In this document: piece after piece, positions 1-5,617 of the stretch
Position numbering within the stretch: the stretch's first letter is position 1
Layout of the letters: the number at the start of each line of letters is the position of its first letter
Assembly (NCBI GenBank): GCA_938003885.1
Contig: CALKWT010000148.1
Coordinates: forward strand, 1 to 5,617
DNA: 5,617 bases
Direction of reading: 5' to 3'
Source: an uncultured Balneolaceae bacterium
Lineage (GTDB): Bacteria; Bacteroidota; Rhodothermia; Balneolales; Balneolaceae
Notes under the pieces: generated by a model
What the model was told of the DNA's origin: nothing
Databases searched by the model: none
Seen by the model: only the letters and a program-made list of their open reading frames with translations
Translations under genes and position numbers: made by a program

Positions 1-2429
1 TCATTTTTGATAATCCATTCGCCATCGTCGGTAATGTCCACGGAATCCCAACCGTAGAAATTACCAATGGGACCTCCAATATCTATTCTGTGGGTACTTA
101 CCTGAATCGGTTCGCCGGTATGTCCTTCATAGAAAAAGTCGTTTGTGGTTTCAAAGAGCTCATCAGAGAGGCTGACCAGCCGGTTGGTGTTTGTAGAGAA
201 GTTCAGGCTCGTTCTCCAGAGGGCTTCCTGGGTTTGCAACGCTGTATATCTCAGAGAAGCTTCCATCCCGTAATTTCTCATGTGGCCCACATTGGCGAGA
301 ATGCTACTATAGAGGTAGGGAGGAACCGGAACAGAGTAGTTATAGAGCATATCCCGCGTATCCCGCTGATAGAGATCGTAGGTACCCGTCAGTTTGTCGC
401 CAAACAAGCTGAAATCCATTCCAATATTAATCTCCTCTTTCTGCTCCCATCGCAGATCCGGATTGGGGTTCCTTGCAGGTGAGATTCCCTGTATCCACTC
501 CCCGTTATAGAGGAATCTGCCGCCGTAATTAAAACTTGTGAGCGAGAGGTACGAGTTGCCGGGTGCCACGCCTGTGATTCCGAAACCAACCCTCAGCTTC
601 AAATCACTGATAAAGTCGACATCCGACATAAAGCTCTCTTCACTGATTCTCCATCCGGCAGAAACCGCTGGGAATGCCCCCCACTTGTGGTTGGCCCCAA
701 ACCGGGAATTACCCTCATATCGTATACTGGCCATGAGGAGATACCGGCGGTCGAAAATGTAGTTGGCACGGCTGAAAAATCCGATCAGTCGGTATGAGTT
801 CTTATAGCTTCCCATTCCGGCTTCACCCAGGCTCAGGCCGTTGCCTATGCCGATGTTGTTATAAGAAAACAGATCGGTTGCAAAGCGCCGGTTATTCGCA
901 TTGAAACCTTCATTAATTTGCTCAAACCAGCTATAACCTGCGAGAATGTTAAAATCGTGCGCTCCGATAAAGTTGTCGTAGGTAGCTGTGAATTCAATCA
1001 TATCCTCCGTCGTGGATCCCATTCCTCTGCTGGCGAACCCTCCTTCACCTCCAATTACGTTGGCTGCGTGCTGCAGGGTTCTGGCATATCCATCCTGAGA
1101 GTTGTACGCCATGGTAGATGCGAGTACAGACAGACGTACATTCTCTATCGGATCAAAAGAGAGCATTCCATTTAACCGAAACTCTCTGGCTTCTACATCA
1201 CTATGAGTTTCATTGATTCTGGAAACGGGGTTATCGTAATTAAAACCGTCCCGTTCAATCCAACTTCCGTCTTGATTGGTTACCATATCCGTCGGATTCC
1301 GGATCAGAGCCTGCCGGTAATCGTAGTTACCAAATGAATTATCGTAGGTCCGTTTTCTGGTGAGCAGATTAATATCTCCGGTCAATCTGTCATTGAACAT
1401 CGAATGACGGATGTTAACTCTTCCAGTCAGCTCGTTATCGTCTGTATTCAGAAAAATACCTTCCCACTTCTTGTAGTTCATTGTGGCTGTATAGCTTGTA
1501 GACCCGCTTCCGCCCATCACCGTAAGATTGTGGGTCTGCCCGAAGGAGTCCTGCATAATTTCTTCCTGCCAGTCGGTATCCCCGCCGTAATCCACAAAGT
1601 TGACCCCTTCGGAAATCAAACGGCGATAATCGGCCGCATCCAGCATTTCGGGCTGGTTATAGATGGATTGGGTATTTACATAGCCGCTGTATTCAATGGT
1701 AGCCGGAATATCTCCGCTTGCCCTTCTAGTGGTAATGAGAATCACCCCGTTCTGTCCCCGCGATCCGTAGATTGCTGCAGCTGAACCATCTTTCAGGATG
1801 TCGATCGATTCGATATCCTGAGGTGCCACTGTATTCAGGCTTCCGGGAACTCCGTCAATAATCACCAGCGGAGAGGAGCTTGCACTCATGGTTGTAATTC
1901 CCCGCAGACTGATCTCACCTGCATCCCTCGGATTCCCGGAAGATGTGGTGACGATGAGACCGGGTGTCACCCCTTGAATCAGCTCTGCAGCACTTCTCGC
2001 CGATCCCTGTATAAATTCGTCTGCCCGTACGGTGGACACGGAGCTGGTCAGGTCTTCGCGACGCTGGGTTCCATATCCCACTACCACGATATCACTGCCC
2101 ATAATGGCCATGGTTTGCATCGCAACATCGATTTGGGATCTGCCTTCTACAGCGATCTCCTGTCTTTCATATCCGATATAGGAGAACACCAGAATGGCAT
2201 CCTCTGCCACATTTAATGTGTACCCGCCATCCGGATCTGTTGCTACTCCCTGGCTCGTGCCCTGAACAACGATAGAGACACCCGGAAGGGGCTCACCGCT
2301 CTGGGCATCACTCACCGTTCCTGACACTTGATGCTGGGCAAACAGATCTCCTGAAACAGTGGCAAGCAGAAAAAATATGCCTGAAAAGATCATCCCCGAT
2401 TTATATAACATTTGTATTTTTTTTAACAT
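1..2429 (-). CDS. SusC/RagA-family TonB-dependent outer-membrane receptor (3' end beyond window)
   Basis: The first 809 residues read without interruption. Residues 1-31 look like a signal peptide: MLKK start, hydrophobic stretch 13-26, likely cleavage after LFA31 before Gln32. Residues 34-104 form a carboxypeptidase-regulatory-like beta-sandwich (QVSGTVSD, GEPLPGVSI, DPDGGYTL, FSYIGYE). The DIVVVGYGTQ stretch at 113-122 is the SusC equivalent of a TonB-box region. The plug runs about 120-235, with SLRGI (174-178), PLVIIDGVPG (187-196) and the family signature DILKDGSAAAIYGSRGQNGV at 210-229. The rest is Tyr/Trp/Asn-rich beta-barrel. SusC proteins are usually about 1000 residues, so roughly 200 are missing. 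In this family the barrel imports glycans or other large nutrients across the outer membrane using TonB energy, normally with a SusD lipoprotein lid. There is no N-terminal STN domain, so direct FecR/sigma signalling is unlikely. The start at 2429 is chosen because it gives a complete signal peptide and is preceded by AAGG. The substrate cannot be told. Confidence 0.96.
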   Translation of the reverse strand, partial: MLKKIQMLYKSGMIFSGIFFLLATVSGDLFAQHQVSGTVSDAQSGEPLPGVSIVVQGTSQGVATDPDGGYTLNVAEDAILVFSYIGYERQEIAVEGRSQIDVAMQTMAIMGSDIVVVGYGTQRREDLTSSVSTVRADEFIQGSARSAAELIQGVTPGLIVTTSSGNPRDAGEISLRGITTMSASSSPLVIIDGVPGSLNTVAPQDIESIDILKDGSAAAIYGSRGQNGVILITTRRASGDIPATIEYSGYVNTQSIYNQPEMLDAADYRRLISEGVNFVDYGGDTDWQEEIMQDSFGQTHNLTVMGGSGSTSYTATMNYKKWEGIFLNTDDNELTGRVNIRHSMFNDRLTGDINLLTRKRTYDNSFGNYDYRQALIRNPTDMVTNQDGSWIERDGFNYDNPVSRINETHSDVEAREFRLNGMLSFDPIENVRLSVLASTMAYNSQDGYARTLQHAANVIGGEGGFASRGMGSTTEDMIEFTATYDNFIGAHDFNILAGYSWFEQINEGFNANNRRFATDLFSYNNIGIGNGLSLGEAGMGSYKNSYRLIGFFSRANYIFDRRYLLMASIRYEGNSRFGANHKWGAFPAVSAGWRISEESFMSDVDFISDLKLRVGFGITGVAPGNSYLSLTSFNYGGRFLYNGEWIQGISPARNPNPDLRWEQKEEINIGMDFSLFGDKLTGTYDLYQRDTRDMLYNYSVPVPPYLYSSILANVGHMRNYGMEASLRYTALQTQEALWRTSLNFSTNTNRLVSLSDELFETTNDFFYEGHTGEPIQVSTHRIDIGGPIGNFYGWDSVDITDDGEWIIKN

Positions 2430-2438
2430 AACAACCTT
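2427..2438 (-). promoter_or_regulatory. Possible ribosome binding site and start codon of the SusC gene
   Basis: AAGG at 2438-2435 lies 5 bases before the ATG at 2429-2427. Many Bacteroidota genes lack a clear Shine-Dalgarno site, so this is only modest support for the start. It lies inside one arm of the outer inverted repeat. Confidence 0.35.
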
Positions 2439-2559
2439 ACCTATAGAGTTACATGCATATAGTTGACGGCACTTATCCCGGGGTAGCAGTACACTCTGCA
2501 GGCCATGACGAACCTTCAGAAAAGAGCTGACCCCTGGTGTTGTAACTCAAGGTTGTTAT
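2428..2559 (-). promoter_or_regulatory. Nested inverted repeat / predicted structured 5' leader of the SusC gene
   Basis: The arm TGTAACTCAAGGTTGTTAT (plus strand 2541-2559) is matched exactly in reverse complement by 2428-2438 plus 2446-2453, with a 7-base bulge at 2439-2445. Inside it, 2526-2537 pairs with 2477-2487 (10 pairs, one mismatch, one bulged base). Inside that, 2513-2521 pairs with 2494-2502 (8 of 9, one a wobble pair), leaving a 10-base loop. As RNA from the minus strand this makes one long three-part hairpin immediately before the SusC gene. The outer helix covers the AAGG ribosome-site candidate and the first two bases of the start codon, so it would be expected to block initiation unless opened. 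The pairing is seen directly; transcription and control are inferred. I do not recognise a known riboswitch family. Confidence 0.55.
2441..2506 (-). CDS. Possible 21-codon leader peptide upstream of the SusC gene
   Basis: An ATG at 2506-2504 opens a frame of 21 codons, beginning MACRVYCYPG and ending HVTL, with a TAG stop at 2443-2441, 11 bases before the SusC start. AAGG (2516-2513) lies 6 bases upstream of the ATG, giving GAAGGTTCGTCATG, similar to TAAGGTTGTTATG at the SusC start. In the predicted leader hairpin its ATG lies in the terminal loop, and ribosomes translating it would unwind the inner and outer helices next to the SusC start. This suggests a translational coupling or attenuation peptide. 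A frame this short is expected often by chance and no homologue is known to me, so it may not be translated. Confidence 0.2.
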   Translation of the reverse strand: MACRVYCYPGISAVNYMHVTL

Positions 2560-2574
2560 TCCGAAAAAATTAAA

Positions 2575-2603
2575 CTAATACTTTCTTCTTCTATACTTTT
2601 CTA
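2575..2603 (-). promoter_or_regulatory. Weak promoter candidate for the SusC gene
   Basis: TAGAAA (2603-2598) and TATTAG (2580-2575) are separated by 17 bases in an AT-rich stretch; each matches the general sigma-70 boxes at 4 of 6 positions. Transcription from it would begin near 2568, just before the inverted-repeat leader. No good Bacteroidota-type TTTG/TAnnTTTG pair was found, so this assignment is tentative. Confidence 0.15.
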
Positions 2604-2608
2604 ATTTT

Positions 2609-2635
2609 CAAAGACGGGGAAGCCGTCACACTTTG
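2609..2635 (-). other. Small hairpin in the intergenic region
   Basis: On the minus strand GACGG and CCGTC flank a CTTCC loop, and CAAA/TTTG extend the stem beyond a 4-base bulge. It lies between the FG-GAP stop and the SusC leader. No T-run follows on the minus strand, so it is a poor intrinsic terminator; it could be an operator-like or RNA-processing site, or chance. Confidence 0.25.
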
Positions 2636-2763
2636 ACTGGATGAATGCAGGGATTACCTTGAACGTATATGGCAGTTAAAGATACACTTCGGCTTATCAA
2701 CATTACATGATCACGGGTTTTTCATTCGAGTTATAAACCGTCTTACAACCTGTATTATCAAAC

Positions 2764-5617
2764 TTAATCTTTTGCATATGTTACAGTGTAGTCCATGATT
2801 CCTTTCCGGAACTCTTCGAACTGTCTGCTCCCGTCCGGCCATTGAATCTCTATAGAAACGGGCTGCCCGGCATATCCCAGCACCTGGGTAGTACTATTTT
2901 GTGACCAGTACCCCGATCCGGCCGTGATAAACCGTTTCGGCCCGTGAGTTCCATCTTCATACAGGAGCCTGATTGCCGCTCCGATGCCTGCACGGTTTTC
3001 CTGTGGCCCTTCAAGCCTGATTCTTATCCCTCTTCTCTCTGCCTGATTCAGATAGAGCTTCGTATCGGCTGCGTTTTGTGAAACCACCAGATCGGTTCTG
3101 CCATTGCTGTTCAGATCCCCGAGCGCGGCTCCTCTCTGTTCTCCATAGATCATAACGCCTGAATGGTGCCCGGGTACAGGTTCAAATGTACCGTCACCCT
3201 TGCCTTGCAGCCAGAGCCCTCTGCCGCCGTCCAGCCTCGGATTGCTCTGCGGACGGGTTACCGCAAAGAAGTTTTGGGACAGAAACAGATCCTCCACGCC
3301 ATCATTGTCCATATCTGCCGTTCCCACATAAAACCCGGGAGCAAACTGGGCCTTGGCGGGCAGCGGAACGGGTTCAAACCCTTTTCCTTCCTGATTCAGG
3401 AAAACCATGTGCTGAAATGTATTCACCTCTTTGAAAGGAACTCTTTCGGCATCTGTGCGAAGCATTTCCGAAAGTGAAAAATTTGCAAACTGCTGATTTG
3501 TCTGTGCGTGGCGCAAAATATCTTCGATGGATTCATAGTATCCCAGTTTGTTCATGGGGACATACTCCCCGGCAGACTCCTCATAATAGGAGACGATCAT
3601 ATCCATCCGGCGGTTTCGATTAAAATCTCCGTAATAAATTCGAAGCGGCTTGTCGCCGGCCAGTGTTCGGAAAAAATTATTTTCTCCCCAGTTTGTTGCC
3701 ACCAGATCGGGATATCCGTTGTTATTAAAATCACCAGCGGTGACCCCCTGCCACAGGCCTTTGTACGTGTGCAGCCCCATCTCTTCTGTGCGATCGGTAA
3801 ATTTCCCACCCTGGTTTTCAAATACCCTGAGGGTTCCCCACTCCGTGGAGAGAATGAGATCCGGCTCTCCGTCTTGATTGTAATCGACGAACAGGGCGCT
3901 GGTTACCATCCCTAAATCTTTGAACAGCTCTTCATTTTCCTTGTCCGGAACGAACTCTTTTCCGTTGTAGAGAAACAGTCTGGATGTCGCGTCCGCCGGA
4001 TATTGTCCGGGTACAAACCGCCCTCCAATGAACAGCCCCATCGTTCCATCTCCTTTATAGTCTGCCAGAGCAACCGGGCCGGTCGCAGATAAGATCCCGG
4101 GCAGATTCTGTGTTTCCGTCACCTCCCCGTTTTCTACGATGATATGGAGAGCCGATGGCGTACGAACAGAACCTGCTTCGTAGTTGGCCTGTCCCACAAT
4201 CAGATGAGTTTTGTCATCCTTCCTCCACGCTGCCATACCCGTCAGATCTCCTTCCGCCGGAAGCTGAAGATCTCCCGGTTGATTCTGGAATGTTTCCGTG
4301 GCCTGGTTCCATGAAAAAAGAGAAGCTGCCCCTCCTTTTCCACTTCCGATGATCAATGCATCCTGGCCGTTATGATCCATGTCAACAAAAGCCACGCCGG
4401 GGCCCTGCTGGCTCAATTTGACCGGTAGCAGAGGCTGAATAGTGAGGTCGTTAAAAGGATCTTCATGATGTGTATGTGCAAGGAGATGGCTTGCATCCTC
4501 AAATAGGGCCATTGGAGCCGTGGGAGGAACGGCTTCAGGTGGTAATTTAGCGATATCCGATTCCCGGATCTCATAGATCTGTCCTGATGGAACCTCCTGT
4601 AGCACACTTCTGCTTCCGTCCGGCCAGCGGATGCGGATCTGGTGGCTTGAGCTCCCGGCAGTTGCAGCAAATACCACCATCGGATCGGAACCCGACAAAT
4701 AGTCTCCACCGCTCACAATCTGTTTTATCTGGCTTTCGACCGGTCCTCCCAGAAACTCTATTTCCGCACCAATCGCCTGTGTATTCGGAGATTCCCCAAT
4801 CAGCTTCACCGCCACTCTCGGCCCTCTTGCACGATTTCTGAAAATGGCAGGTTCCTCATTCAGCCGGCTGACAACCAGATCCTGTGAGCCGTCGTTGTTC
4901 AGATCTGCCAGGGCCAGTCCCAAAGAGATATCCAGCTCATTAAATCCCAGTTCACTGCTTGCATTGGTGAATGTCAGGTCACCGTTGTTGAGAAAAATTC
5001 TGTTTTGCTGTTTCAGCGGAGTAAAGTCTTCTATATACCCCCGCATCTCTCCTTGCGTGCGAATCAGCTCGTGTAACAGGCGTTGCTGAGAGTCCATATT
5101 CTGAAAATCATAGGCAAATCCATTCATGACGATCACATCTTCGTGTCCGTCCAGGTTCAGATCCAGAAATCGTACTGCCCATGACCATTCGGTGGCGTGC
5201 AGGCCGCTGTATTGCGAAATCTCTGTATAGGTATGGTCCCCTCTGTTGAGGTAAAGAGAATTTCTGTTGTATCGCGGCCGGTGGTGGTACTCCCCCGGCC
5301 GGAGCGGAATGGGTTCGATGGGCAGGCGTTTTATCAGACGGCTGGAGTGATCCTCGTCCAGCATTTCCACTGTAAAAATATCGGGAGTTCCATTTTTGCT
5401 GAGATCGGCAAAATCTACCGTCATCGAATAATAACTGGAGTTTCTGATCGCCAGAGAGTCGATCGCCCGGAACGTACCGTCCCCCTGATTTATCCAGATC
5501 CGGTCGGGTGTCCAGAAATCATTGCTCACATAAAGATCCTGCAAGCCGTCTCCATTCAGATCGTGCAATTTTGCCGAAAGGCCACAATCCGGGCTCAACC
5601 CAAACAGGTCTCCATTC
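2764..5617 (-). CDS. Large FG-GAP/VCBS-repeat protein with two ASPIC/UnbV domains (5' end beyond window)
   Basis: About 950 residues are visible, ending at a TAA stop; the frame stays open to the right edge, so the true start and any signal peptide lie outside. Residues are counted here from the Leu (TTG) codon at 5598. Calcium-loop-like DxNxDGxxD motifs occur at 13-21, 65-73, 146-154, 232-240, 572-580, 623-631, 762-770 and 828-836, with weaker copies at 406-414, 513-521 and 658-666. These are typical of FG-GAP/VCBS beta-propeller blades. ASPIC/UnbV domains lie at about 258-345 and 856-940, each ending in WPDGSR. Residues 388-400 (QPLLPVKLSQQGP) open the second propeller. The order is therefore propeller, ASPIC, propeller, ASPIC. 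Proteins of this CRTAC1-like kind are usually exported and are often encoded near SusC/SusD pairs in Bacteroidota. No catalytic domain is evident; a role in surface binding or adhesion is inference. It lies upstream of the receptor gene in the same direction, with a 334-base gap. Confidence 0.93.
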   Translation of the reverse strand, partial: NGDLFGLSPDCGLSAKLHDLNGDGLQDLYVSNDFWTPDRIWINQGDGTFRAIDSLAIRNSSYYSMTVDFADLSKNGTPDIFTVEMLDEDHSSRLIKRLPIEPIPLRPGEYHHRPRYNRNSLYLNRGDHTYTEISQYSGLHATEWSWAVRFLDLNLDGHEDVIVMNGFAYDFQNMDSQQRLLHELIRTQGEMRGYIEDFTPLKQQNRIFLNNGDLTFTNASSELGFNELDISLGLALADLNNDGSQDLVVSRLNEEPAIFRNRARGPRVAVKLIGESPNTQAIGAEIEFLGGPVESQIKQIVSGGDYLSGSDPMVVFAATAGSSSHQIRIRWPDGSRSVLQEVPSGQIYEIRESDIAKLPPEAVPPTAPMALFEDASHLLAHTHHEDPFNDLTIQPLLPVKLSQQGPGVAFVDMDHNGQDALIIGSGKGGAASLFSWNQATETFQNQPGDLQLPAEGDLTGMAAWRKDDKTHLIVGQANYEAGSVRTPSALHIIVENGEVTETQNLPGILSATGPVALADYKGDGTMGLFIGGRFVPGQYPADATSRLFLYNGKEFVPDKENEELFKDLGMVTSALFVDYNQDGEPDLILSTEWGTLRVFENQGGKFTDRTEEMGLHTYKGLWQGVTAGDFNNNGYPDLVATNWGENNFFRTLAGDKPLRIYYGDFNRNRRMDMIVSYYEESAGEYVPMNKLGYYESIEDILRHAQTNQQFANFSLSEMLRTDAERVPFKEVNTFQHMVFLNQEGKGFEPVPLPAKAQFAPGFYVGTADMDNDGVEDLFLSQNFFAVTRPQSNPRLDGGRGLWLQGKGDGTFEPVPGHHSGVMIYGEQRGAALGDLNSNGRTDLVVSQNAADTKLYLNQAERRGIRIRLEGPQENRAGIGAAIRLLYEDGTHGPKRFITAGSGYWSQNSTTQVLGYAGQPVSIEIQWPDGSRQFEEFRKGIMDYTVTYAKD
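2779..3033 (-). repeat. Second, C-terminal ASPIC/UnbV domain within the FG-GAP protein
   Basis: Residues about 856-940 read RGIRIRLEGPQENRAGIGAA, a central FITAGSGYWSQNS turn, then IEIQWPDGSRQFEEF, ending four residues before the stop. The C-terminal position is the usual place for ASPIC/UnbV after a run of FG-GAP blades. It aligns by eye with the first copy at the RxxVKLxG/RIRLEG start, the GSGYWS/GGDYLS turn and the shared WPDGSR. Confidence 0.85.
4564..4827 (-). repeat. First ASPIC/UnbV domain within the FG-GAP protein
   Basis: Residues about 258-345 of the FG-GAP protein (counted from 5598) read RGPRVAVKLIGES, then GAEIEF, QIVSGGDYLSGSDP, then IRIRWPDGSRSVLQEVPSGQ. This is the usual ASPIC/UnbV pattern: a beta-strand start with LxG, a central GGxYLSGS turn and a closing WPDGSR. 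It is the first of two copies and separates the two propeller halves. The second copy is diverged, so this is an old protein-level repeat with no long DNA identity. Confidence 0.85.

Larger units (their letters stand above)
2560..2763. other. Remainder of intergenic region without a recognised gene
   Basis: Apart from the small hairpin and weak promoter candidate listed separately, this 204-base stretch is AT-rich and has no convincing reading frame, tRNA or repeat. A loose stem (2735-2741 with 2713-2720, one bulged base, 14-base loop) follows the FG-GAP stop but has no T-tract. No clear terminator separates the two genes, so read-through transcription is possible. Confidence 0.5.

Noticed and set aside
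90..1784. Plus-strand open frames at 90-482, 538-762, 918-1175 and 1404-1784, and a minus-strand frame at 389-589
   Set aside because: They lie wholly within the SusC frame, which is continuous and has clear family motifs. Their translations lack recognisable domains.
1974..2216. Plus-strand open frame of 80 codons
   Set aside because: It is antisense to the SusC N-terminal and plug-coding region and has no recognisable motif.
2428..2559. Terminal inverted repeats of a miniature transposable element
   Set aside because: One arm runs into the SusC start codon, the helices are nested through the interior, and no flanking target duplication is seen. A leader structure fits better, although a mobile origin cannot be excluded.
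2713..2741. Rho-independent terminator after the FG-GAP gene
   Set aside because: The stem is only seven pairs with a bulged base, has a 14-base loop, and is not followed by a T-run on the minus strand.
3163..5089. Plus-strand frames at 3163-3477, 3186-3434, 3508-3915, 3650-3877, 4155-4352, 4587-4841 and 4844-5089, and minus-strand frames at 3597-3821 and 4413-4709
   Set aside because: All overlap the FG-GAP protein gene in other frames. That gene shows repeated motifs along its whole length, so these are shadows.
5596..5598. TTG at 5598 as the start codon of the FG-GAP protein
   Set aside because: The same frame is open to the window edge, and residues upstream (NGDLFG) fit the family. The TTG encodes an internal Leu, so the gene is 5'-truncated by the window.
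1..5617. CRISPR array, tRNA/rRNA gene, insertion sequence or phage genes
   Set aside because: No regularly spaced repeats, cloverleaf-like segments, transposase motifs or phage proteins were seen. The similar short stretches in the right half are FG-GAP codon repeats.

Overview
The window contains two long protein-coding regions, both on the minus strand and both cut by a window edge, separated by a 334-base intergenic region. Reading in the direction of transcription, from right to left, the first is a large secreted-type protein of FG-GAP/VCBS repeats with two ASPIC/UnbV domains (5617 to 2764; its 5' end is outside the window). The second is a SusC/RagA-type TonB-dependent outer-membrane receptor (2429 to 1; its 3' end is outside). 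Both frames read through without an internal stop or frameshift.

The SusC-type receptor, with its N-terminal carboxypeptidase-regulatory-like domain and its characteristic plug signature, points to the Bacteroidota or a close relative such as Balneolota/Rhodothermota. Base composition is moderate, not strongly AT-rich, and the proteins are rich in Asp, Asn and Gly. I cannot narrow the lineage further from the sequence. The partner lipoprotein SusD, if present, would lie beyond position 1.

The intergenic region is the least ordinary part. Just before the SusC gene, 2428-2559 holds a long nested inverted repeat. A 19-base arm has an exact reverse-complement match, interrupted on one side by 7 bases. 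Two further inner helices sit inside it. The outer helix covers the Shine-Dalgarno-like AAGG and the first two bases of the SusC start codon, so if transcribed it should control translation initiation. A 21-codon reading frame inside the loop region ends 11 bases before the SusC start. This looks like a structured, possibly regulatory, 5' leader. It matches no RNA family I recognise, and its function is inference.

Together the genes suggest a cell-surface uptake locus: a TonB-dependent importer for a polymeric or oligomeric nutrient, beside a large surface or secreted beta-propeller protein that may bind substrate. No enzyme, transporter permease or regulator gene is visible, so the substrate cannot be named.
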